The notes under the pieces: generated by a model | The model's database searches: none | Told to the model about the DNA's origin: nothing | What the model saw: the letters and a program-made list of their open reading frames with translations, nothing else | Part shown: piece by piece, positions 1 through 4,951 of the stretch | Layout: every line of letters begins with the position of its first letter | Position numbering within the stretch: position 1 is the first letter of the stretch | Program-made: the position numbers and the translations under genes | NCBI GenBank assembly: GCA_001802655.1 | Contig: MGZO01000049.1 | Span: forward strand, 2,860-10,364 | Direction: 5' to 3' | Length of the DNA stretch: 7,505 nt | Source: Hydrogenophilales bacterium RIFOXYD1_FULL_62_11 | GTDB lineage: Bacteria > Pseudomonadota > Gammaproteobacteria > Burkholderiales > Thiobacillaceae

Positions 1-203
1 GCGGCGGTCTTGACCGTGACTTCATGAATCACCAGCCGCTCGACCCAGGTGTCGCGTGATTCGCTCCACGCCCATTGCAGCACGGCGAATATGCCGAGAA
101 AGAGCGCCAACGAGAGCCACATGGGATACGGCATCCGCGGCGGCTCAATGTCGCACAAGCCGTCGGGCAGATAGGGCAAATCGTTGTGCGCGAGTAGCGG
201 CAT
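1..203 (-). CDS. Exosortase-family protein, N-terminal fragment
   Basis: The minus-strand frame opens at an ATG (203-201) and runs off the left edge, giving 67 complete codons. An in-frame TGA lies ten codons upstream, so this ATG is the first possible one; no strong ribosome-binding site precedes it. After a polar leader of about 25 residues comes one hydrophobic segment (about residues 27-46, ending FAVLQWAW). Next is an RDTWVERLVIHEVTVKTAA stretch, which resembles the segment after the first membrane helix of exosortase/archaeosortase proteins (XrtM-like, from memory). Such proteins are multi-pass inner-membrane cysteine transpeptidases that process PEP-CTERM-type sorting signals. The catalytic Cys, Arg and His would lie beyond the window, so activity cannot be judged. 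It has no evident link to copper and probably belongs to the flanking chromosome. The coding frame is clear; the family call rests on a short N-terminus. Confidence 0.6.
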   Translation of the reverse strand, partial: MPLLAHNDLPYLPDGLCDIEPPRMPYPMWLSLALFLGIFAVLQWAWSESRDTWVERLVIHEVTVKTA

Positions 204-779
204 GGTGGCGAGCCGACGTTGAGGACGGCGTCATGCTCGACTGAGTGAATGACAGAATGATGACTGCCACCCCAACCCGCAGAAATGGCGGGTTGAAATT
301 GGAACGGGTTGCGGGTTTGAAACGAGTCGAGCCAATGACCGGTTTTGCAAGTACAGCCGACACGGCCAATCAAAAGGCCAATGTCTCATTTGGCCGAGTA
401 CCTGCCAGTTGTGATGCGCCGGGCCGGCGTCGCCTCCTCGGCCAGAGCTGCCGGTGGCATACCGCACTAACCGGGTCCGCTATGCGCCACTTACCGGCCA
501 CCGATTCGACGTTCACGCTGAACGGCAGCTTTCCAAGACAGCGAACTCGCGCTCCCGACCCGGAGGAGACAATCGAGGCATGTTCATCGAATTTCTGTTC
601 ATTGGTTGCGGTCATCCGTAAGTAAACGCTATCTGGCTTCCAGCTATGATGTGTTGGGAGTTCGCGGTTAATTTAATTCCGAAGCTGACCCCTTTGACCT
701 GTGAGCGGGGCCGCCAGTGTGTATGGGGTGTGACAAGGTGGTGAGATAAAGCCGAGCTAAAGCATTTAAATCATGGTCA
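204..779. other. Long stretch without a credible gene
   Basis: About 570 bases separate the exosortase start from the stop of the 41-residue membrane peptide. Open frames exist on both strands (for example 245-625 plus and 370-615 minus), but their products are rich in Arg, Ser, Pro and Cys, show no domain or membrane segment that I recognise, and lack good ribosome-binding sites. Small inverted repeats are present, such as GGCCAAT/ATTTGGCC around 375-398 and CTGG-CTT-CCAG near 632-642. The AT-richer part at 645-700 (TGTTGGGAGTTCGCGG, then CTGACCCCTTTGACC) looks faintly like an insertion-sequence end, but I cannot show a matching partner. It is best read as intergenic or decayed mobile DNA at the edge of the island. 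Confidence 0.5.
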
Positions 780-905
780 TTACTTTTTACGCATGATCAC
801 AACAATCCCGGCAATGACCAGGACCACGATCAGCACCATCCATAATCCGCCCCACCCGCTCATATAGCCGGTTTCCCAGCCACCCATCCAGTTACCTTGC
901 ATCAT
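780..905 (-). CDS. 41-residue single-pass membrane peptide
   Basis: The product has a Gly/Trp/Met-rich start (MMQGNWMGGWETGYMSGW), one strong hydrophobic helix (about residues 21-37) and a basic tail (RKK). This predicts a small inner-membrane protein with a cytoplasmic C-terminus. A perfect AGGAGG lies at 919-914. The ATG at 905 is eight bases from it and is preferred. The ATG at 911 is only two bases away and would add Met-Ile, while the ATG at 902 is also possible. Small proteins of this kind, often with a SHOCT tail, are common in metal-resistance clusters; this one lacks the SHOCT part. It is the last gene of unit 2, 64 bases after the ATPase remnant. Function is unknown; the strong ribosome-binding site argues that it is translated. 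Confidence 0.65.
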   Translation of the reverse strand: MMQGNWMGGWETGYMSGWGGLWMVLIVVLVIAGIVVIMRKK

Positions 906-969
906 GATCATTACCTCCTGTTTATAGGGATTGCCGCGTATCGTTACGCAAGAATTCGATAGCGCGTAT

Positions 970-1392
970 TCAATCTTTGTCGCGATCATCTCTCTGTATT
1001 TCCTGCTCTGCCTGCAGCCAGTCTTGTTTCTCGTGGCCCTTCTGGTGGCCATGCTGCTCATACAGGTCATAGGCTCGCTTGGCGATCTGTTGTTGAGGGT
1101 CGCCGCCTTTCTTGCCTACCGGCATCGCCGCAGTTGTATCGGAACCTCGGGATATGCGGAGCAGGCGAGCATTGATGGCGACAATCACGGTACTGGCGGC
1201 CATCAGCGCCGCGCCCAGTGCGGGGGAGAGCAGCACGCCCCAGGCGTACATTGCGCCGCCTGCCAGAGGGATGGCGAACGCGTTATAGCCGGTCGCCCAA
1301 ACCAGGTTCTGGATCATCTTGCCGTAGGTGGCCTTGGACAGTTTGAGGAGCGCCACGACATCGAGGGGGTTTATGTATGTGTGCTGGCGCAC
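970..1392 (-). pseudogene. Copper P1B-type ATPase, C-terminal remnant with DUF2934 tail
   Basis: Homology to heavy-metal P-type ATPases begins abruptly at NPLDVV (about 1373). It covers only the last two membrane helices. Numbering from the GTG at 1392, the TM7 signature N-x6-YN-x4-P is N29, Y36-N37, P42. The TM8 signature P-x6-M-x2-S-[ST]-x5-N is P57, M64, S67-T68, N74. These are the patterns known for Cu(I)-exporting P1B-1 pumps. The metal-binding domains, the CPC helix, the DKTGT phosphorylation site and the nucleotide-binding domain are all missing, so it cannot pump. After the helices, residues about 101-136 (QQIAKRAYDLYEQHGHQKGH, then DWLQAEQEI) match the short DUF2934 domain. The GTG has no good ribosome-binding site, and the few codons before NPLDVV look like random sequence. 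I read it as the stub left by a deletion; translation from GTG as a small two-helix protein cannot be excluded. Confidence 0.8.
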
Positions 1393-1419
1393 ATGAAGCG
1401 GATAAGCGTGTATTACTGG

Positions 1420-1669
1420 CTAACTGTAGACGAGCAGTGCGCCGCTCAGGAACCCGGTCAAGCTGACGCCGAACAGGCCATAGGCAAGCCCACCCAACGT
1501 CCATGGCTTGTCGCTCCTGAGTATGGACAGTCCAGCCGTGAACCGAGGCGTTCACAAAGTTGACCGTCCCTTCCGGGAACAGATAGACCGCTACCACACA
1601 CACCAGATTGATGATTGCCGCCGTCATTGCCACTGCACCGCCGACGCGCCAGGGATTCAGCTTGTCCAT
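1420..1669 (-). pseudogene. DUF5676-type small membrane protein, frameshifted
   Basis: The ATG at 1669 follows a good ribosome-binding site (GGGAGG about seven bases upstream). The first 45 residues (MDKLNPWRVGGAVAMTAAII and on, to ASVHG) hold one membrane helix and match the small DUF5676-type proteins often found beside copper genes. The reading frame then changes. From the CTG at 1530 the other frame reads LSILRSDKPWTLGGLAYGLF followed by GVSLTGFLSGALLVYS and a TAG at 1422-1420, which is the expected second helix and end. Seven bases (1537-1531) lie between the two in-frame parts, where a multiple of three is needed. Without correction the first frame runs to 1283 as a nonsense tail overlapping the ATPase stub. 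The intact product would be about 82 residues with two helices. A sequencing error is possible, but the adjacent broken ATPase supports real decay. Its biochemical role is not established. Confidence 0.78.
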
Positions 1670-1760
1670 GATTCAGCCTCCCTTTGTTAAGGCGAGCGGA
1701 CTGCCGGAGATCGGCCTCGGCTAGCGGCGGCAAGTACAACGTGCGGAGTCAAGGCCTCTG

Positions 1761-2246
1761 TCATTTAACGCCGTGATCCTCGCCCTTGAGAGTGCCCTCG
1801 CCGCGGACCTTGCGCTGTGCCTGCACGGCAGTGAGGCCATCGTGTCGTCCCTGCTCGTTGTAAAGCACGTCAATTACCACGCCTTTATCGTCGAACTCCA
1901 GAGTGTAGAGGCGCACACCATTGCCCGGCCCGGTTTCGTAGACGGTATGCCTTTCCTTTGTGGGATTGGGATGCTGATAGGTTTGGGCTTGCTTGCCACC
2001 CACTTCATACACCCAGCCTTCCTTGCCGTTGGGCAGGATCAGGGTACGGACAGCTTTACCGTGGTGGCTGAAGGCGGCTTGTTTGGTGATGACGCCGAGG
2101 GGGTAGGTGCGCAAAACCGCCTCTGGTGCCAGCTCATCAGTGAAGCTCGGGGGCATGGGCAACGGACCTGCATGCCCAGCAAGTGTGGTGGTCGCCGCGG
2201 CAATGGTAATAGTCAGTGCCCAAAGTACGTTCGAAACAGACTTCAT
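1761..2246 (-). CDS. Exported protein of unknown function, 161 residues
   Basis: I do not recognise this family with confidence. The ATG at 2246 is chosen because AGGAGG lies five to six bases upstream and a typical signal peptide follows: MKSV, a hydrophobic core, and a probable cut near residues 23-26 (LAGHA). An upstream in-frame ATG at 2288 would bury the signal. The mature part is polar and soluble. It contains EAVLRTYPLGVITKQAAF, then ILPNGKEGWVYEVGGK, then VRLYTLEFDDKGVVIDVLYN. The alternation of strands and the FDDKGVVIDV phrase faintly recall BamE/OmlA-like lipoproteins, but there is no lipobox cysteine, so this is only a structural guess. It has no cysteine and few Met, so it is not an obvious copper binder. 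It lies 65 bases after the SHOCT gene in unit 2, and is therefore likely co-expressed with periplasmic copper proteins. Confidence 0.8.
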   Translation of the reverse strand: MKSVSNVLWALTITIAAATTTLAGHAGPLPMPPSFTDELAPEAVLRTYPLGVITKQAAFSHHGKAVRTLILPNGKEGWVYEVGGKQAQTYQHPNPTKERHTVYETGPGNGVRLYTLEFDDKGVVIDVLYNEQGRHDGLTAVQAQRKVRGEGTLKGEDHGVK

Positions 2247-2311
2247 ACTTCCTCCTTTGTTTGGCCGGGCAGCACTCTCGACGATCATTGGATCAGCGGA
2301 TAGTCACGGCT

Positions 2312-2533
2312 TTACTCCGTCAGATCGGCGCGCCGTTTCAGGAACTCATCCCGATCGATTTCACCGCGCGCATAACGTGCTTCCAGGATGTCCAGAGACG
2401 TGTTCTCGGGTTTTCCATTCCGGTCACTGATGACGTTGCGGACGACCAGGGCGATCAGGGCGATCAGCAGGATAGGTATGAGCCAGACCAGGACCATCCC
2501 CCACCCCATGCCGTAATGTTCAAAGCCAAGCAT
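2312..2533 (-). CDS. SHOCT-domain small membrane protein
   Basis: The 73-residue product has a short Gly/Met/Trp-rich start (MLGFEHYGMGWGM), one long membrane helix (about residues 12-37) and a C-terminal SHOCT motif (about residues 44-72). In the motif, LDILEARYARGEIDRDEF is near the family consensus of a leucine-rich helix followed by RYARGEI. SHOCT domains are short helical modules, often at the ends of membrane proteins and thought to mediate oligomerisation. The motif should face the cytoplasm. A GAGG sequence lies about seven bases before the ATG. The gene follows the Met-rich protein by 36 bases and precedes the unknown exported protein, within unit 2. Related small proteins are frequent in copper, silver and mercury islands, but their exact role is unknown. 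Confidence 0.85.
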   Translation of the reverse strand: MLGFEHYGMGWGMVLVWLIPILLIALIALVVRNVISDRNGKPENTSLDILEARYARGEIDRDEFLKRRADLTE

Positions 2534-2569
2534 GCCCCAGCCTCATTTGTCCGGCGCCCTGAACCTCGC

Positions 2570-3037
2570 TCACTTGACCGGTTTCTCGGGGCTGCTCTGA
2601 GGCATACCCATATTCTTCTGCATCATGTCCATGCGCTTTTCCATCATGTCCATGCGCCTTTTCATCATGTCGTCCTGTCCTGCCATGCCACCTTTGCCCC
2701 CCATCATGTCCATGCCACCACCCATCATTCCGTCCTTCATCATCGGACAGTCCATCATGCCGCCCATCATGCTTTTCCCCGCCATCATGTTTTCCTGCAT
2801 GGTCTGCATATGTTCCTGCATCAGTTTCTGGCGCTGAATCGGGTCCTTTGACTTAGCCATCTGTTCCAGCTGACTTTGCATTCGCTTGGTATTGGCTTGC
2901 ATCTTTTGAATCGTCTGATCGGCGGCGGGCGCCGTCGCGCCGGCTTTCTGGTCAGGGTGGTGCGCGTCAACGGCGAGTACAGGCTGCATAGCCAGAGCGG
3001 ACAGCATCAGGGCGGCAAATAGTGCGTGGCGTTTCAT
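2570..3037 (-). CDS. Methionine-rich secreted copper-binding protein (inferred)
   Basis: This 155-residue protein has a clear signal peptide (MKRHALFAALMLSALAMQPV, with a cut near residue 22, LAVDA). The middle is a helical Gln/Lys/Met segment (about residues 41-83, likely coiled coil). It is followed by a very Met-rich part (about 84-147) with MM and MxxM pairs, GGMM and DMM units, and one cysteine in MMDCPMM (Cys97). About 33 of 155 residues are methionine. Met clusters bind Cu(I) through thioether sulphur in known periplasmic proteins, so a copper buffer or storage role is inferred from composition and place; I cannot name a family. A near-duplicate unit (RMDMMEK, RMDMMQK) occurs at residues 128-141. 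AAGGAG lies about six bases before the ATG. It sits 31 bases after the CusF-like gene and 36 before the SHOCT gene. Confidence 0.85.
   Translation of the reverse strand: MKRHALFAALMLSALAMQPVLAVDAHHPDQKAGATAPAADQTIQKMQANTKRMQSQLEQMAKSKDPIQRQKLMQEHMQTMQENMMAGKSMMGGMMDCPMMKDGMMGGGMDMMGGKGGMAGQDDMMKRRMDMMEKRMDMMQKNMGMPQSSPEKPVK
2621..2715. repeat. Short direct repeats encoding Met-rich units
   Basis: The 15-base sequence CATCATGTCCATGCG occurs at 2621-2635 and again at 2642-2656, 21 bases apart. A partial copy (CATCATGTCCATGC) lies at 2702-2715 and a shorter one at 2663-2671. Read on the minus strand they encode RMDMM-type units of the Met-rich protein. The 21-base period equals seven codons, so one helical heptad was duplicated. 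These are coding repeats, not a CRISPR or transposon structure. Confidence 0.8.
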
Positions 3038-3068
3038 GGTTAACTCCTTTGCATAGGGAAAATGAAAA

Positions 3069-3404
3069 TTAAGGGTTGACGACTTCGAGCGTGGTCACAG
3101 TGAATACGCCATCCACCCTGTCAGCGAGGAACCGGATGGTGTCGCCGGGCTTTACCCGGTCGAGCCAACTGGCGTCCTGGACGCGAAAAACCATGGTCAT
3201 GCCGGGCATGTCGAGGTTCTCCAAAGGACCATGTTTGAGGGTGAGCTTGCCTTGGGCTTTGTCCACTTTTTTCACCACGCCTTCGGTGAGCATGGCGGCG
3301 TGGTTTGCAGCGCCGGCGTGGCTTGGGTGGTGCGTATCGGCCCAGGCAGGCAGTACGAGGGCCAAACTCAGGCCAAGGACCAAATTATTCAAAATAGACT
3401 TCAT
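3069..3404 (-). CDS. CusF-like periplasmic Cu(I)-binding protein
   Basis: The 111-residue product has a signal peptide (about residues 1-22, cut near AWA-DT), a His-rich linker (HHPSHAGAANHAA) and a small beta-barrel domain of the CusF type (about residues 39-111). CusF passes Cu(I) or Ag(I) to CusCBA-type efflux pumps in the periplasm. In E. coli CusF the metal is held by one His and two Met, capped by a Trp. Here the matching residues appear to be His58, Met69 and Met71 in LKHGPLENLDMPGMTMVF. The Trp position is occupied by Met66. This Met variant is, to my knowledge, common in CusF-like proteins outside enterobacteria. The start is 11 bases past the DUF411 stop and its ribosome-binding site is weak, so translational coupling is likely. 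No CusCBA genes are visible here. Confidence 0.88.
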   Translation of the reverse strand: MKSILNNLVLGLSLALVLPAWADTHHPSHAGAANHAAMLTEGVVKKVDKAQGKLTLKHGPLENLDMPGMTMVFRVQDASWLDRVKPGDTIRFLADRVDGVFTVTTLEVVNP

Positions 3405-3415
3405 GTGCACGCTTT

Positions 3416-3853
3416 TCAATATTGGACGTAAGTCCGGGTAGACCCATTCCGGTTCACGAGAAACACTTTGTAGGGATCCTTGCGGCCCTCTGCTTCCATG
3501 CCAGGCGACCCGACCGGCATGGCCGGCACCACCAACCCGCGGGCTTGGGGCTTTTCCTTGAGCAGGCGATTGATTTCCCTGGCTGGGACGTGGCCCTCGA
3601 TCACATATCCGCCAACCTCTGCGGTATGGCAGGATCCGTAACTGGGTGGCACGCCAAGGCGAGCTTTGTGTTGCGCCACATTGTCGGTGTCGTAACTTCT
3701 GACGCCAAAGCCATTGGCCTTGAGGTGATCGATCCACTTGTTGCAGCACCCGCAAGTCGGACTCTTGTAGACATCAATCACCGGGGTTGCCGGAGCAGCC
3801 CAACCCGCCTGGGCCAGACTGGCGATGAGAAGAGTGGCAACAACGTTTTTCAT
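3416..3853 (-). CDS. copG: DUF411 / CopG-type copper-handling protein
   Basis: The 145-residue product has a signal peptide (about residues 1-19, cut near GWA-AP) followed by a DUF411 domain with a thioredoxin-like arrangement. The CxCC motif is Cys34, Cys36 and Cys37 in YKSPTCGCCNKW. A fourth cysteine is Cys75 in the GSCHTAEVGGYVIEGHVP stretch, next to His76 and His88. The end carries the usual GLVVPAMPVGSPGME segment. The Pseudomonas homologue CopG binds a copper cluster through these cysteines and is proposed to act in copper redox handling. The ATG at 3853 follows AAAGG. It is the first gene of unit 2, directly behind the candidate copper-responsive promoter, with the CusF-like gene 11 bases downstream. 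Family assignment is firm; the symbol is used by analogy. Confidence 0.9.
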   Translation of the reverse strand: MKNVVATLLIASLAQAGWAAPATPVIDVYKSPTCGCCNKWIDHLKANGFGVRSYDTDNVAQHKARLGVPPSYGSCHTAEVGGYVIEGHVPAREINRLLKEKPQARGLVVPAMPVGSPGMEAEGRKDPYKVFLVNRNGSTRTYVQY

Positions 3854-3878
3854 ACGAGGCCTTTATTCACGATTGAGA

Positions 3879-3907
3879 TCAGTATGGAATGGGGTTCGCC
3901 ACATCAA
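3879..3907 (-). promoter_or_regulatory. Candidate -35/-10 promoter for the DUF411 operon
   Basis: On the minus strand TTGATG (3907-3902) could be a -35 box. It is followed 17 bases later by TACTGA (3884-3879). An overlapping CATACT (3886-3881) is a better -10 match but leaves only 15 bases of spacing. The -10 is poor in either case, which fits a promoter that needs an activator. It leaves a leader of about 20-25 bases before the ATG at 3853. This was assigned by eye only. Confidence 0.35.
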
Positions 3908-3909
3908 CC

Positions 3910-3934
3910 TGACAAATGGATTACATTTGTGTCA
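3910..3934 (-). promoter_or_regulatory. Candidate CopR/CusR-type response-regulator box
   Basis: The plus strand reads TGACAAATG, a short gap, then CATTTGTGTCA. This is a near-perfect inverted repeat with one extra base in the right arm. It also forms a direct repeat, TGACA at 3910 and TTACA at 3921, exactly 11 bases apart. That spacing is typical of paired sites for OmpR-family response regulators, and known CusR/CopR boxes contain TGACA-like half sites. It lies two bases upstream of the candidate -35 box of the DUF411 operon, where such activators usually bind. No copRS or cusRS genes are in the window, so the regulator would be encoded elsewhere. Confidence 0.55.
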
Positions 3935-4061
3935 TCTTCGTCCGGTGATAGGCGCTCTGTGGAGAACCTTGGCCTTTGGGGAATGCTCATGAGATTACTG
4001 CCATCGGCCTTGCCATCCCGTAAATACCCCTTGTTATGGCTTGAATAAAGCGGTGATAGAG

Positions 4062-4085
4062 CCTGTTTCAACCGATATAAACAGG
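4062..4085 (+). promoter_or_regulatory. Inverted repeat over the ribosome-binding site of the Cys-rich gene
   Basis: CCTGTTT (4062-4068) and AAACAGG (4079-4085) form a perfect seven-base inverted repeat with a ten-base spacer. The right arm contains the AGG of the AGGA (4083-4086) that serves the ATG at 4093. In RNA a hairpin would mask the ribosome-binding site; in DNA the repeat could be a repressor site. Either would control the downstream gene. The AT-rich spacer may also contribute to a promoter. Confidence 0.45.
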
Positions 4086-4092
4086 ACATTCC

Positions 4093-4311
4093 ATGTTTGA
4101 AAACAGTGTTGAGACTGAAGATCTTTGCTTCAGCTGCGTGTACTACCCGCCTAACCTGCCGCCCAATGCTTACAGCTCAGAGGATTGGGAGATGCTTCAG
4201 GCGCGGCAGTGTTCGTTCGAACACAAACCTGGCGATACCGACTGCCTGACAACGCGAAAAATCAGTTGCAGCCTGGTCGATCTGGAAGCGTTGAAACATC
4301 GGCTGGGTTGA
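4093..4311 (+). CDS. Cysteine-rich 72-residue protein of unknown function
   Basis: This is the only credible plus-strand gene. AGGA lies six bases before the ATG. The product is soluble, acidic to neutral, without a signal peptide or membrane helix, so it should be cytoplasmic. It has five cysteines: Cys12 and Cys15 in a CFSC pair (LCFSCVYYPPNLPPNAY), then Cys40, Cys51 and Cys59. The Cys-x2-Cys start and the spaced later cysteines suggest zinc, copper or another metal bound by thiolates, though no named family comes to mind. It is divergent from the DUF411 operon, with about 240 bases between the two starts, and convergent with the cupredoxin gene. A copper-linked cytoplasmic buffer or sensor is a guess from position. 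That it is a real gene is supported by the ribosome-binding site and the sensible composition, and by the fact that no gene overlaps it on the other strand. Confidence 0.7.
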   Translation: MFENSVETEDLCFSCVYYPPNLPPNAYSSEDWEMLQARQCSFEHKPGDTDCLTTRKISCSLVDLEALKHRLG

Positions 4312-4349
4312 GGCTTGCCCCTCTGTGCAGCCCGATGTTCAGGGCCGCT

Positions 4350-4367
4350 ATCCGCCCGCCGGTGGAT
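4350..4367. terminator. Possible hairpin terminator between convergent genes
   Basis: ATCCGCC (4350-4356) pairs with GGTGGAT (4361-4367) around the loop CGCC; one pair is G-U in the plus-strand RNA. It sits between the end of the Cys-rich gene (4311) and the end of the cupredoxin gene (4392), where a two-way terminator is expected. There is no T-run on either side, so it is at most a weak or Rho-assisted terminator. Confidence 0.3.
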
Positions 4368-4391
4368 GATATCGCCAGGCATTTCAAGCCG

Positions 4392-4904
4392 TCACTCGAC
4401 CATCACCTTGCCCATCATGCCGGCCTCCATATGACCAGGGATCAAGCAGGCAAAATCCACGGTCCCCGCCTTGTCGAACTGCCAGACGATCCCGCCGCGC
4501 TGGCCGGCCTTCAGCGTGATCATGTTGGGATCGGCATGCTCCATGCCGGGCATCTTGCGCATCATGTCGGCGTGCGCCTTGAGATCGTCCAGGCTGCCGA
4601 TCACCATTTCATGCGGAATCTTGCCGGCATTCCTGACGAAGAAGCGGACGGTCTCGCCGGCCTTGACGCTGATATTGTCCGGCGTGAATCGCATGGCATC
4701 GTCCATGGTGACTTCGATGGTGCGGTCCACCTTGGCCGAGTCACCTGGCTTGCCCATCATCGACGGAGGTGCTGTCTTCTCCATGGCCGACATGTCATGG
4801 CCGCCTGGCATCATCTTGTGGCCATCCATGTCGTGCTCCCCCGCTGCCAGGGCAATAGCCGGTAGCACACCAAAAATCAGAATTGACAGTGTCTTCAGTT
4901 TCAT
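4392..4904 (-). CDS. Secreted type 1 cupredoxin with Met/His-rich N-terminus
   Basis: The 170-residue product starts at the ATG at 4904, with AGGAG seven bases upstream. The signal peptide is about residues 1-20 (cut near ALA-AG). A Met/His-rich linker follows (about 22-50: GEHDMDGHKMMPGGHDMSAM), then a cupredoxin domain (about 60-170). The type 1 copper ligands are visible: His98 in GKIPHEMVIG, then Cys153, His158 and Met163 (or Met164) in FACLIPGHMEAGMMGKV. Such plastocyanin/azurin-like proteins bind one copper in the periplasm and can carry electrons or copper. A second Met/His stretch lies at about 114-128 (MMRKMPGMEHADPNM). It is the third gene of unit 1, 47 bases after copB, so a role in copper sequestration or delivery to CopA or CopB is likely. 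Confidence 0.9.
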   Translation of the reverse strand: MKLKTLSILIFGVLPAIALAAGEHDMDGHKMMPGGHDMSAMEKTAPPSMMGKPGDSAKVDRTIEVTMDDAMRFTPDNISVKAGETVRFFVRNAGKIPHEMVIGSLDDLKAHADMMRKMPGMEHADPNMITLKAGQRGGIVWQFDKAGTVDFACLIPGHMEAGMMGKVMVE

Positions 4905-4951
4905 AAAGTTGCTCCTAATGGGTTGAGTGATTCGATCGTCGTTGCAATACA

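Noticed and set aside
245..625. Plus-strand open frame of 126 codons in the gene-poor stretch
   Set aside because: It lacks a good ribosome-binding site, and the product has a random-looking Arg/Ser/Pro/Cys-rich composition with no recognisable domain.
645..700. Insertion-sequence terminal repeat
   Set aside because: No matching inverted partner, target duplication or transposase fragment is visible, so it is kept only as a weak hint and not listed as a mobile element.
931..1563. Plus-strand open frame of 210 codons
   Set aside because: It is antisense to the ATPase remnant and the DUF5676 gene, which both show clear homology on the minus strand.
2621..2771. CRISPR-like repeated CATCATG units
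   Set aside because: The repeats are short, unevenly spaced, and lie inside a coding sequence as Met codons; there are no spacers of uniform length and no cas genes.
2216..2851. Long plus-strand open frame rich in His
   Set aside because: The His runs are the antisense reading of ATG-rich Met codons in the Met-rich protein gene; the SHOCT gene on the minus strand is also better supported.
3960..4040. Possible CueR/MerR-type operator in the divergent intergenic region
   Set aside because: CCTTGG-like words occur, but no proper dyad with the 19-20 base promoter spacing typical of MerR-family sites could be found.
3422..4048. Long plus-strand open frame of 208 codons
   Set aside because: It lies antisense to the clear DUF411 gene, shows no domain or signal, and is explained by the GC-rich codon pattern of the real gene.
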